This document shows, piece by piece, positions 17,927-25,984 of a DNA stretch of 64,000 nt; position 1 is the first letter of the stretch, and every line of letters starts with the position of its first letter. A program made the translations under genes and the position numbers. The DNA lies in assembly GCA_041920465.1 (NCBI GenBank), contig JBHGXW010000043.1, positions 11,429-75,428 of the forward strand. The letters are read 5' to 3'. The notes under the pieces were generated by a model, which did no database searches, was not told the DNA's origin, and saw nothing but the letters and a program-made list of their open reading frames with translations. Origin of the DNA: Brevibacillus_H sp041920465 (GTDB lineage Bacteria > Bacillota > Bacilli > Brevibacillales > Brevibacillaceae).

Positions 17927-18865
17927 TTAATCGGCCAGTTTTTCGGCAATGCGCAGTTTGGCTGAGCGGGCACGCGGATTGTCAGACAGTTCCGCATCGC
18001 TTGGCAAAATCGGCTTGCGTGTCACAATCTTGACGACAGGCTTGTTGCCGCATACGCATTGCGGGAATGATGGCGGACAAGTACATCCTTGGGCAAATGA
18101 TTGAAATGCTTGTTTGCAGATGCGATCTTCCAACGAGTGGAAAGTAATCACACTTACCCGGCCATACGGATTGAGTAACCGGATGGAATCATGAATGGCG
18201 TCTCGAAAAGCTCCCAATTCATCATTGACTGCGATGCGGATCGCTTGAAACGTCCGTTTGGCCGGATGCGGGCCGGATCGTCTTGCCGGAGCCGGAATCG
18301 CTTCCTTGATCAGCTCCACCAGCTGTCCCGTTGTCGCAATCGGCGCTTTTTCCCGCTCTGTGACGATTTGCCGGGCAATCCGCCGAGAAAACTTCTCTTC
18401 ACCGTATTCCCAAATGATTTGGGCAATCTCCTTCTCGTCCCACGTGTTCACCACATCGTAGGCGGTTAAGGGAGCTTCCCGGTCCATTCGCATGTCAAGC
18501 GGGGCATCCGCATTGTAGCTGAAGCCGCGCTCTCCTTCGTCAAGTTGCGGCGAAGAAACTCCCAGGTCATACAGAATTCCGTCAACGCCGGCAAATCCTT
18601 GCTCTTGCACGACTTGTTTTATGTAGCGAAAATTACTTTTCACCAGTACAACCCTGTCCTGGTAGGGAGCTAATACATTTTTGGCATTAGCCAGTGCGGT
18701 ATCGTCCTGATCGATGGCGATCAAGCGCCCTCCCTCGCCGAGACGCGAAGCAATCAGGCTGCTGTGTCCCGCACCACCCAACGTACAATCTACATAGATA
18801 CCGTCCGGTTTGATGTTTAATCCTTGCACAGCTTCTTCTTTTAACACGGTAATATGATGAAACAA
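17927..18865 (-). CDS. rsmH: 16S rRNA (cytosine1402-N4)-methyltransferase RsmH
   Basis: SAM-dependent enzyme (formerly MraW) that methylates N4 of C1402 in the ribosomal P site. 312 residues with the MFHHITVL N-terminus, the SAM motif VDCTLGGAGHSSLI near 24-37, the DLGVSSPQLDEGERGFSYNADAPLDMRMD signature region, and HSLEDRICKQAF near the C-terminus. TTG start preceded by GGGGGGA. Second gene of the dcw cluster, just after mraZ. Confidence 0.97.
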   Translation of the reverse strand: MFHHITVLKEEAVQGLNIKPDGIYVDCTLGGAGHSSLIASRLGEGGRLIAIDQDDTALANAKNVLAPYQDRVVLVKSNFRYIKQVVQEQGFAGVDGILYDLGVSSPQLDEGERGFSYNADAPLDMRMDREAPLTAYDVVNTWDEKEIAQIIWEYGEEKFSRRIARQIVTEREKAPIATTGQLVELIKEAIPAPARRSGPHPAKRTFQAIRIAVNDELGAFRDAIHDSIRLLNPYGRVSVITFHSLEDRICKQAFQSFAQGCTCPPSFPQCVCGNKPVVKIVTRKPILPSDAELSDNPRARSAKLRIAEKLAD

Positions 18866-18885
18866 GATGTGTCCCCCCGCTTAGA

Positions 18886-19317
18886 TTACAAATTAAAGTC
18901 GACGAGTTTCTCCGCGATTTCGTTGAAGGAACCTTCGGATTCATCGAAGTAGTTCTCCCATGATTCCTTGCTCCAAATCTCCACGCGGTTGGATACGCCA
19001 ATCACGACACACTCCTTGCTTAAACGGGCGTGTTCACGCAAATTGGCCGGTATTGTTACCCTTCCCTGCTTGTCCCACTCGCATTCGGTTGCTCCGGAAA
19101 AGAAGAAACGGGTAAAGGCCCGCGCATCCGCTTTGGTAAATGGGAGAGATTTCAGCTTTTCCTCCAGTGCTTTCCACTCGTCCATCGGGTAGACAAACAA
19201 ACATTGGTCAAGTCCGCGGGTGATCACGAAAGAAAGCCCGAGTCCCTCACGGAGTTTCGCCGGGATGATCAGGCGGCCTTTGTCGTCGATGGTATGCTGG
19301 TACTCGCCCATGAACAC
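18886..19317 (-). CDS. mraZ: Transcriptional regulator MraZ
   Basis: 143-residue AbrB-fold DNA-binding protein, first gene of the dcw cluster and its own regulator. Two SpoVT/AbrB-like half repeats are visible: MGEYQHTIDDKGRLIIPAKLREGLG near the start and ECEWDKQGRVTIPANLREHARL near residues 75-97, each with the DxKGR-hPxxLRE pattern. MraZ binds phased repeats upstream of its own promoter as a ring-shaped oligomer (known for the family); such repeats are present here. GTG start (MFMGEYQ), as in Bacillus homologues. Confidence 0.97.
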   Translation of the reverse strand: MFMGEYQHTIDDKGRLIIPAKLREGLGLSFVITRGLDQCLFVYPMDEWKALEEKLKSLPFTKADARAFTRFFFSGATECEWDKQGRVTIPANLREHARLSKECVVIGVSNRVEIWSKESWENYFDESEGSFNEIAEKLVDFNL

Positions 19318-19324
19318 GCCTTAT

Positions 19325-19371
19325 CCCCCACTTTCCTCCCAAGGGGCACCACTTTCCCCCACTTTTCCCCA
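19325..19371 (-). promoter_or_regulatory. MraZ operator: phased TGGG repeats
   Basis: On the minus strand TGGGG, TGGGG, TGGTG, TGGGA and TGGGG begin at 19371, 19361, 19351, 19341 and 19330: four steps of 10, 10, 10 and 11 bases. Three copies extend to AAAGTGG, the unit reported for MraZ boxes in Mollicutes, and the TGGG core is the one reported for E. coli. It lies between the TATAAT box and the mraZ start, ideal for autoregulation. Confidence 0.8.
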
Positions 19372-19389
19372 CTCGTTTACCTATTTGCT

Positions 19390-19395
19390 ATTATA
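19390..19395 (-). promoter_or_regulatory. Promoter -10 box for the mraZ/dcw operon
   Basis: Perfect TATAAT on the minus strand, about 20 bases upstream of the first MraZ repeat. The matching -35 region falls inside the terminator hairpin of the upstream gene and is weak, so activity may depend on other features. Confidence 0.5.
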
Positions 19396-19430
19396 AAAAA
19401 AAATCCTGCATTTGTATGCAGGATTTTTTC
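19396..19430 (-). terminator. Intrinsic terminator after ahcY
   Basis: Perfect stem AAAATCCTGCAT / ATGCAGGATTTT with a TTGT loop and a run of U on the minus-strand side. It separates ahcY from the dcw operon, whose promoter begins immediately after it. Confidence 0.85.
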
Positions 19431-19456
19431 TTCATGTTTTTTAACGGGTTCGCTGA

Positions 19457-20716
19457 TTATTCGACCCAGCTTTCCAGATATGCTTTTTGCTCCGGCGTCA
19501 GCTTGTCGATGCTTTTGCCAAGCGCCTCCAGCTTGTAGCGTGCAACCATTTCGTCCAATTCGTATGGTACGTTCAATACGTTTTTGCCCATTTCCTTGTA
19601 GTTTTTGCTCACATATTCAAGACCAACGGCTTGCAGCGCGAAAGTCATGTCCATAATTTCTGCCGGGTGACCGTCGCCTGCTGCCAGGTTTACCAAGCGG
19701 CCTTCCGCAAGCAAGTACAATTTCCGACCGTCTGCCATGACAAATTCTTCAATGTCTTTGCGAACCACACGCTTGGATGTCGAGAGTTCTTCCAGTTCTA
19801 CCTTGTTTACTTCGACATCGAAGTGGCCAGCATTAGACAGAATCGCTCCGTCTTTCATCACTTCAAAGTGTTCTTTGCGGATTACGTCGCGGTTGCCTGT
19901 CACCGTTACGAAATAATCCCCGTGTTTCGCCGCTTCGCTCATCGGCATTACTTCGAAACCGTCCATGTACGCTTCCACAGCTTTGATCGCATCGATTTCG
20001 GTGACAATTACTTTGGCGCCAAGACCTTTTGCCCGCATCGCAACGCCTTTGCCGCACCAGCCATAGCCCACAACAACAACCGTTTTACCTGCCACAACCA
20101 GGTTCGTGGTGCGGTTAATGCCGTCCCATACGGATTGTCCGGTACCGTAACGGTTGTCAAACAAATATTTGCAGAACGCGTCGTTAACGGCAACCATCGG
20201 GAATTCCAGCTTGCCCTCATTAGCAAGTGCTTTCAGGCGGAGAATACCGGTTGTTGTCTCTTCTGCGCCGCCGCGCACCTGGGCCAACAGGTCACGGCGC
20301 TCGCTGTGCAGGATGGATACCAGATCGCCGCCATCGTCAATGATCAAATCAGGGCGGGTTTCCAGTGTTTTAATCAGATGGCTTTTGTATTCTTCCGGAC
20401 TAGGATTGTATTTCGCAAAAACGCGGATTCCGTCTTCCACCAATGCCGCGCAAACGTCATCCTGAGTCGAAAGCGGGTTGGATCCGGTAATGGTTACCTC
20501 TGCCCCGCCTGCTTGAATCACCTTCGCGAGATAAGCAGTCTTCGCCTCCAAATGCAGGGAAATGGCCACCTTCAGTCCCGCGAACGGCTTCTCTTGCTCA
20601 AAACGGGCCCGGATGCGGTTTAACACCGGCATATGTTCTTTTACCCAATCAATTTTCAAATGCCCGTTATGCGCCAATGCCATATCTTTAACAATGCTTT
20701 CGGAAACCATGTTCAT
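19457..20716 (-). CDS. ahcY: Adenosylhomocysteinase (SAH hydrolase)
   Basis: NAD-dependent hydrolysis of S-adenosylhomocysteine to adenosine and homocysteine, which relieves methyltransferase inhibition. The 419-residue protein is the short bacterial/archaeal form. It shows the substrate-domain NRYGTGQSVWDGI segment and the Rossmann motif VVVVGYGWCGKGVAMRAKGLGA near 210-231, and DVIRKEHFEVMKDGAILSNAGHFDVE. It is preceded by an AGGAGGA site. Many Bacilli use the Pfs/LuxS two-step route instead, so a SahH is a useful lineage marker. It sits alone upstream of the dcw cluster with its own terminator. Confidence 0.96.
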   Translation of the reverse strand: MNMVSESIVKDMALAHNGHLKIDWVKEHMPVLNRIRARFEQEKPFAGLKVAISLHLEAKTAYLAKVIQAGGAEVTITGSNPLSTQDDVCAALVEDGIRVFAKYNPSPEEYKSHLIKTLETRPDLIIDDGGDLVSILHSERRDLLAQVRGGAEETTTGILRLKALANEGKLEFPMVAVNDAFCKYLFDNRYGTGQSVWDGINRTTNLVVAGKTVVVVGYGWCGKGVAMRAKGLGAKVIVTEIDAIKAVEAYMDGFEVMPMSEAAKHGDYFVTVTGNRDVIRKEHFEVMKDGAILSNAGHFDVEVNKVELEELSTSKRVVRKDIEEFVMADGRKLYLLAEGRLVNLAAGDGHPAEIMDMTFALQAVGLEYVSKNYKEMGKNVLNVPYELDEMVARYKLEALGKSIDKLTPEQKAYLESWVE

Positions 20717-20813
20717 GGATTTCGTCCTCCTTCTCGATCAAACAAACTAAAAAAAACAATCATTCACTATCTTATCATACACGTCCGAGCCATTCATCTA
20801 TTTTATGGCAGTT

Positions 20814-21704
20814 TTACGATTGAACGGTGTCCCGCAAGAGCAGATCGAAAAATTTGCGCAACGCTTGCGGAATCCATTTTTTCTTATGGTAGACAAGCTG
20901 CGTGCAGACGCGTATCTCCGGATGTGAAAACGGCAGGATGACCAGTTTTCCCTTTTCAACATCCTCCTGTACGGCGATGCGCGGGAGCAGGGCTATTCCC
21001 AGTCCGTATGCCACACACTGCTTGATTGCCTCCAAACTGCCAAACTCAAACGATGTTTCCGGTCTTGTTCCCGAATCGCGCAAAACCGTTTCCAGCATCA
21101 AGCGGTAACTGCAGCCGGACTCCGTAACAATCAACGTCTCACCTGCAAAATCCTCCGGGTTTACACGCTCCGCTTTGCTTAACTGGTGATCGGGTGAGGC
21201 AATCATGACCAACGGTTCCTCCCGAATCGGAATACAGGCCAGATCAGGATGGGTTTGCGGATAATCAAGCACAATGGCAAAATCGTAAACCCCGTCTCTC
21301 ACTCCCTGCCGCAAATCATGGCAAACCCCCGGCTGCAGAAGCACCTTCATCCGGGGATGCTCCCGACGAAATTCTTGCAGATAAGGCGGTAGATAAAAGG
21401 CGGCTAATGATTCCACCGTTCCAATGGTAAGCGTACCCTCCATTGCCGTTTCCAAAGACAAGCGCTCTTTGGCTTCATCCAATATAGACAATACTTGATC
21501 GGCATACCGCAAGAGCAGCTCGCCTTCTTGAGTCAGCCGGATCTTGCGCCCCCAGCGCTCAAACAAAACAGCGCCAAATTCCGTTTCAAGATTTTGGATT
21601 TGGGTGGTGACACTTGATTGGGCATATCCTAACGTTTCTGCCGCCCGGGTAAAGCTTTGCGATTTGGCCACTTCCCGAAATGTTTGCAGATAGCGTGTAT
21701 CCAT
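20814..21704 (-). CDS. LysR family transcriptional regulator
   Basis: 296 residues: N-terminal winged HTH (MDTRYLQTFREVAKSQSFTRAAETLGYAQSSVTTQIQNLE, residues 1-40) and a periplasmic-binding-type effector domain (about 90-290). It is divergent from a YjeH-type amino-acid exporter with a 150-base shared intergenic region, the classic LysR arrangement, so it probably controls that exporter in response to its substrate (inference). ATG at 21702-21704 chosen because the MDTRYLQTF start aligns with the family and GGGGGA lies upstream. Confidence 0.92.
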   Translation of the reverse strand: MDTRYLQTFREVAKSQSFTRAAETLGYAQSSVTTQIQNLETEFGAVLFERWGRKIRLTQEGELLLRYADQVLSILDEAKERLSLETAMEGTLTIGTVESLAAFYLPPYLQEFRREHPRMKVLLQPGVCHDLRQGVRDGVYDFAIVLDYPQTHPDLACIPIREEPLVMIASPDHQLSKAERVNPEDFAGETLIVTESGCSYRLMLETVLRDSGTRPETSFEFGSLEAIKQCVAYGLGIALLPRIAVQEDVEKGKLVILPFSHPEIRVCTQLVYHKKKWIPQALRKFFDLLLRDTVQS

Positions 21705-21776
21705 TTGTAATAGTCCCCCATTCCCATACAATCTAGTATCTCTTGGTCACGTTCAATCGACATTTCCGATAGTTAA

Positions 21777-21794
21777 TATCAATAATTATAGATA
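21777..21794. promoter_or_regulatory. LysR-type operator palindrome
   Basis: TATCAATAATTATAGATA matches its own reverse complement at 16 of 18 positions and contains the T-N11-A pattern of LysR boxes. It lies midway between the divergent LysR and exporter genes. A possible exporter -10 box, TACACT, is at 21817-21822. Confidence 0.5.
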
Positions 21795-21856
21795 ATTCTG
21801 ATCTCCCAGTCTATGTTACACTAATCGCAACAATGACAACAAAGTGAGGGATTTGC

Positions 21857-23137
21857 ATGAACAAAGCTTCCGCTCATTCTGGCGAACTGCAGGAAACCTT
21901 ATCATTTCCCCAAATCGTCGCCTTGTACATCGGGGCTGTATTGGGTTCGGGCATTTTGTTAATTCCCGGCCTTGCTGCAGAAATGGCAGGACCTGCTTCC
22001 ATTATCGCCTGGGTGGCTATGTCGATTCTGGTGATTCCGATGGCGATCACTATGGGCCTCCTGGCTGCTCGCCATCCCCATGCCGGCGGTGTCTCTCACT
22101 TCGTCCGCCTGGCATACGGAGACCGGTTAGGAAACATGGTGGGATGGTTCTTCCTCTCCTCCGTACCGATCGGTGCGCCTATTCTGGCGATAACCGGCTC
22201 GAAATACGTCTCCGTTTTGCTGAATTGGGGTGACGCGCAGGTATTCACATTGGCTGCCCTGATTCTGATCAGCGTGGTGGTGATGAACATCATCGGCTTG
22301 CAAGTGGCAGGCAAGGTGCAAACGATTGTCGTTTCCCTGATTTTGGCCATCCTGCTGTTGGCGATTGGCACCTCGATTCCGCATGCTACCGTCAACAACT
22401 TCACGCCATTTTTGCCGAATGGCTGGTTAAGCGTGGTTCAGGCAGCCGGTTTGCTGTTCTGGTGCTTCATTGGCTGGGAAGCCGTCACCCATTTGTCGGC
22501 TGAGTTTGTAGACCCGCAAAAAAACGCAATCCGCGGCGTCTTCTGGAGCGCCGGTATTGTGGCACTTTTGTACTTCGGGATCGCGTTTATGACCGTTGCC
22601 ACTCATAGCTACGGCAACGGGTTATCGGAAGCGTCTTTAAGCGTGATGATCCAACTTTCGCTTGGCAAATTCGGCGGTTGGGTTGTGGCTGTTACCGCTC
22701 TGTTCATCTGTATCGCGACGGCCAATGCTTATGTAAGTGCTGCTGCCAGGACCGCTTATGCGCTCTCCAAAGAAGGAATTGCCCCGAAATGGTTTGGCAT
22801 CCTGCATCGCAAGTATTCCACCCCAATCGGCGGGCTGGGTTTCTTGTCTCTATGCTTCGTAATTGTGCTGACAGTTCTGTACAACAGATGGATTAACCTG
22901 GCGACGCTGATCGAGCTGCCAAATGCCACCTTCTTCGCTACCTACATCGGCGGCTGTTTTGCCGGGGTCCGCTTGCTCGCTGGACACAAATTGGGATCGA
23001 TTGCAGCCTGGATCTCGCTGATCGTAACCGGCGGCTTGTATCCATTCCTCGGCTGGTCTGCGCTGTATCCGCTGTTGATTGTGATCGTCCTGTTTCTTTT
23101 TGAGAAAAACGGAAAAAGGAACTCTCCTTTTGGATGA
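21857..23137 (+). CDS. APC-family amino-acid exporter, YjeH type
   Basis: 426-residue polytopic permease with about 11-12 membrane helices. The first helix carries the APC motif GAVLGSGILLIPGLA (about 26-40), and helix 3 the PHAGGVSHFVRLAYGDR segment. Both closely match E. coli YjeH, an exporter of methionine and branched-chain amino acids. Start ATG follows GTGAGGGA. Divergent from a LysR gene that probably regulates it. Transport direction and substrate are inferred from the family. Confidence 0.85.
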   Translation: MNKASAHSGELQETLSFPQIVALYIGAVLGSGILLIPGLAAEMAGPASIIAWVAMSILVIPMAITMGLLAARHPHAGGVSHFVRLAYGDRLGNMVGWFFLSSVPIGAPILAITGSKYVSVLLNWGDAQVFTLAALILISVVVMNIIGLQVAGKVQTIVVSLILAILLLAIGTSIPHATVNNFTPFLPNGWLSVVQAAGLLFWCFIGWEAVTHLSAEFVDPQKNAIRGVFWSAGIVALLYFGIAFMTVATHSYGNGLSEASLSVMIQLSLGKFGGWVVAVTALFICIATANAYVSAAARTAYALSKEGIAPKWFGILHRKYSTPIGGLGFLSLCFVIVLTVLYNRWINLATLIELPNATFFATYIGGCFAGVRLLAGHKLGSIAAWISLIVTGGLYPFLGWSALYPLLIVIVLFLFEKNGKRNSPFG

Positions 23138-23149
23138 GTTCCTTTTTTT
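23113..23149 (+). terminator. Intrinsic terminator of the exporter gene
   Basis: Stem AAAAAGGAACTC (23113-23124) / GAGTTCCTTTTT (23136-23147) followed by T. The right arm overlaps the stop codon of the exporter. Confidence 0.8.
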
Positions 23150-23230
23150 CACACCTGTTTCAATTTGGCAATTCCCTCTTTGCACACACCTGTGGTAAGC
23201 CGCGAACAGCCATTCTTTCTCCTTGTTTCC

Positions 23231-24856
23231 TTATATATAAAAGACCTTGTGCGCCGGATCAAATCCGAAATCTGCGGCGACGATCCGATCAATCAAATCC
23301 AGCCCATGCAGATTCAGGAAGCTGAATGCGTTATGAACGCGCTCTTGCAGCTTGCCAAACGGAAGAAGTGATGTTTCAATGCGGTCCAACCGCTTTAACC
23401 GGATCTCATGTTTATTGATTTGGGACTGTTTGCTGCGACTTTCCAAAAATGTGATTTCTCTTTCCAAACGCTGCAGATTTTTCAATGCCATCGCTTTCAT
23501 CCCCGGATCCATCCTTACTACCTGTTCCACCAACGGCCGGTATAAGGCCAAAATCTCGTTTTTTGTCTGGATAAAACGCTCTGATAAATCCGGGTCAATC
23601 AAACCGTTGACAAATTGGCTCTTCCAACTGGAGAAATCCTGCAAAACCTGCTGCAAGTCCAAATCAAACTGCGCCATACATCGCTTCACTGCCCTATCCA
23701 GCAAGGTAATGGAGGTACGCGGCAAAACGATCGGCAATTGGTACCCCAATTCTGCGAAGTACGTTTTGAAATAGGCCCAGTAGGCGATTTCACCCGGACC
23801 TCCGATGAAGGCCAACGTAGGAAAAATATGCTCTTGGGCAAGCGGACGCGAGACAACGTTGGCACTAAACCGCGCAGGGTTCGTTTCGATCTGTTGAAGC
23901 AATTCTTCGCGGGTAAAGACAAGTTCGCGATGCTTGGTAAAGAAACGACCTTCTTCTTGATAAATGAGCAATCGCTCATTGTTGTGATAAACAAACAAGT
24001 GAGCTTGCCGTTCGTCCAGTTGAAGCTGCGGAACATACCCGCTTTTTTGCAGATTGGCTGCAGAGCTAGCAAGAATTTGCTGAATTTGCTCAGCCCGGGA
24101 AACCATTTCTTGAAATACAGCTTTTTCCAGTTCCCTGATAAAAGGCAAGCTGGACTCAACCAGAACCAACCCGTGCTTGCCGAAGAGAAAGGCCATAAGT
24201 CGAGCGAACCAATCCACCAGTGTCTCCGATTGGTTGGCTGTTTCTGTCAGCATTTCTCTAAGCTTCGGAGTATGTACAGTTTCCAATTGATCGGCAAAAA
24301 ACTGCTTTACGAATCGGATCATCTGCTCTTTTTCCACTTGAAGATGGCTGGCCGATCCTTTGCCCGCCTTCTTCATCGACAGCTTGTACTTCACCAGTTT
24401 TCCGTCTGCCTCCGTAGAGTAGGCGTGGTTTATCTCATCGAGGTCGTGATCCTCCCCGGCAATCCAAAAAACAGGGACAACCTCAACCCCTAGCCGGCGT
24501 TGCAGCCTGCTCGCTGTCTGAATCAAGCTTACCGCTTTATGAATCGTGTATAAGGGTCCGGTTAAAACCCCTGCTTGCTGCCCGCCGATCACGACAACAG
24601 TTCCGGGTTTGCGCAATGTTTCAATTTGCTCTATTGCACGTTGATCATTTCCAACGCGGCGGTTGTATGCCAATAGTCCGTCTGCCAGTTGTTCCCGATG
24701 TGGATAGGAGCGGGTTTGCAGCCATTTCAGGCGAGCATGATAGGAATCCCACTCATAAGGTGGATAGTGGAAAAACCGGATTGCAGATCCCTTTGTTTGG
24801 ACATAATCTTCCACCAATTTATTACTTTTAGAAAGTAAGATGCTATCTATATTCAT
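23231..24856 (-). CDS. bshC: Bacillithiol biosynthesis cysteine-adding enzyme BshC
   Basis: Last step of bacillithiol synthesis: joins cysteine to glucosaminyl-malate. 541 residues, the usual length of the family, with the signature PVFWIAGEDHDLDEINHAY near 140-158 and GPLYTIHKAVSLIQTA near 104. A C-terminal coiled coil contains MALKNLQRLEREITFLE. ATG at 24854-24856 (MNIDSI) has a GAAGGAAGA ribosome site; a longer reading upstream lacks support. Together with panE and the DUF3397 gene it recalls the ylb-yll region of Bacillus, where bshC lies next to mraZ. Confidence 0.95.
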   Translation of the reverse strand: MNIDSILLSKSNKLVEDYVQTKGSAIRFFHYPPYEWDSYHARLKWLQTRSYPHREQLADGLLAYNRRVGNDQRAIEQIETLRKPGTVVVIGGQQAGVLTGPLYTIHKAVSLIQTASRLQRRLGVEVVPVFWIAGEDHDLDEINHAYSTEADGKLVKYKLSMKKAGKGSASHLQVEKEQMIRFVKQFFADQLETVHTPKLREMLTETANQSETLVDWFARLMAFLFGKHGLVLVESSLPFIRELEKAVFQEMVSRAEQIQQILASSAANLQKSGYVPQLQLDERQAHLFVYHNNERLLIYQEEGRFFTKHRELVFTREELLQQIETNPARFSANVVSRPLAQEHIFPTLAFIGGPGEIAYWAYFKTYFAELGYQLPIVLPRTSITLLDRAVKRCMAQFDLDLQQVLQDFSSWKSQFVNGLIDPDLSERFIQTKNEILALYRPLVEQVVRMDPGMKAMALKNLQRLEREITFLESRSKQSQINKHEIRLKRLDRIETSLLPFGKLQERVHNAFSFLNLHGLDLIDRIVAADFGFDPAHKVFYI

Positions 24857-24910
24857 GTCTCTTCCTTCTTTCCTGTTTCCTCTGACAGCATTATAGCATG
24901 GAAAAAGCTG

Positions 24911-24948
24911 CGAAAGAAAACAAGACAACCAATTGCTTGGTTGTCTTG
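24911..24948 (-). terminator. Intrinsic terminator after the HTH-cupin gene
   Basis: Perfect 12-base stem CAAGACAACCAA / TTGGTTGTCTTG (24921-24932, 24937-24948) with a 4-base loop, followed on the minus strand by TTTTCTTT. Confidence 0.7.
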
Positions 24949-24976
24949 CACATACTTTATGCATTCCCATATACCA

Positions 24977-25534
24977 TTATATTTGAGGCGGAGTAACGGA
25001 CCAGATGATTACGGCTTCTTCGTTTCCCGTGTTAGAAATCACATGAGATTGAGCGTTATCAAAATAGACGCTGTCTCCGGTTTGCAGATCAAACGACTCA
25101 TCGCCCATTTTCACGTTCACCGTACCGTTGACGATGACCAAACACTCTTCCCCTTCATGCTGGACAAGCTGATCGCGAGTTTCTTCACCGGGCTGAAGCC
25201 TTACTTCCAGCATCCCCAACCGAGCTTTTCTGCCGGTTGACAGAACCGAATAGGTTCCCGTCGATTCCGGAAGAACAATCATTCTTCTCTTGTCTTTGCG
25301 GATGATATGCACATAATTATGGTCAATCTCTTCAAAAAAATAGGAAAAGTTTGCTCCCAATGCTTTGGATATACGCCAGAGCGACTCCAGCGATGGTTGT
25401 GAGATTCCCCGTTCTACCTGACTTAACAACCCCTTGCTTAACCCTGTCCGAGACGCCAAAACTTCCAGTGTAAAGCCTTTTTCTTTGCGAACTGTGCGAA
25501 TTTTTTGACCTACCATTTCAATTGGAAGCCGCAT
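24977..25534 (-). CDS. XRE-family HTH regulator with C-terminal cupin domain
   Basis: 185 residues: N-terminal helix-turn-helix (VGQKIRTVRKEKGFTLEVLASRTGLSKGLLSQVERG, about 7-42) and a C-terminal cupin barrel (about 105-180) containing RLQPGEETRDQLVQHEGEECLVIVNG. This architecture is common in regulators of polyamine, amino-acid or redox functions; the ligand cannot be told from sequence. It lies between the DUF3397/panE pair and bshC on the same strand but has its own terminator. ATG at 25532-25534 with AAGGTG upstream. Confidence 0.9.
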   Translation of the reverse strand: MRLPIEMVGQKIRTVRKEKGFTLEVLASRTGLSKGLLSQVERGISQPSLESLWRISKALGANFSYFFEEIDHNYVHIIRKDKRRMIVLPESTGTYSVLSTGRKARLGMLEVRLQPGEETRDQLVQHEGEECLVIVNGTVNVKMGDESFDLQTGDSVYFDNAQSHVISNTGNEEAVIIWSVTPPQI

Positions 25535-25597
25535 CAATACACCTTCTTTCTGTTCGACCAAAGAATCATTGAATTGTTTTACCTGCGCTTTATGTAA

Positions 25598-25984
25598 TTA
25601 ACCCATTTGCATCAATTTCCAGATGCCAGTCCCAAACAACACGACATAGGCAATGCTAAACAGCAGAAAGGAGATGCGCCACGTGGAAAAACCGATCTTG
25701 CCCGGATAGATTCGTCCTCGTTTCTGTTTTTGCAGCCACATCAACAAACCGGCAATTACGGCAAACAGCAAAAACACCCAGAGCCAGACCGAAATTCCAT
25801 CCGGCCAAATCTCTCCATACGCCAGAGTAACGGCATGAATCAGGAAAACGTTCGTGACGTTAACAGACCAGCGAACAGCCCTTCGCTTATCCTTGGTTCC
25901 CACTGCCAGCAATACGTATACCACGAGGAAAGCAAGAAACGGCACGGTCGTAAACACGCCCCAAATACTAGTCAAAATTTGCAT
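25598..25984 (-). CDS. DUF3397 family membrane protein
   Basis: 128-residue integral membrane protein with four hydrophobic helices (about 10-30, 45-60, 65-85, 102-124) separated by basic loops such as GTKDKRRAVRW and QKQKRGRIYPGK. DUF3397 proteins occur next to bshC and panE in many Bacillales, matching this location. Function unknown. It overlaps the 3' end of panE by 17 bases, so it is translationally coupled to it. ATG at 25982-25984 preferred over the TTG just before it. Confidence 0.8.
   Translation of the reverse strand: MQILTSIWGVFTTVPFLAFLVVYVLLAVGTKDKRRAVRWSVNVTNVFLIHAVTLAYGEIWPDGISVWLWVFLLFAVIAGLLMWLQKQKRGRIYPGKIGFSTWRISFLLFSIAYVVLFGTGIWKLMQMG

Noticed and set aside
19487..20623. 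378-codon open frame on the plus strand inside ahcY
   Set aside because: Antisense to a complete SAH hydrolase; composition rich in His, Phe and Val without domain motifs.
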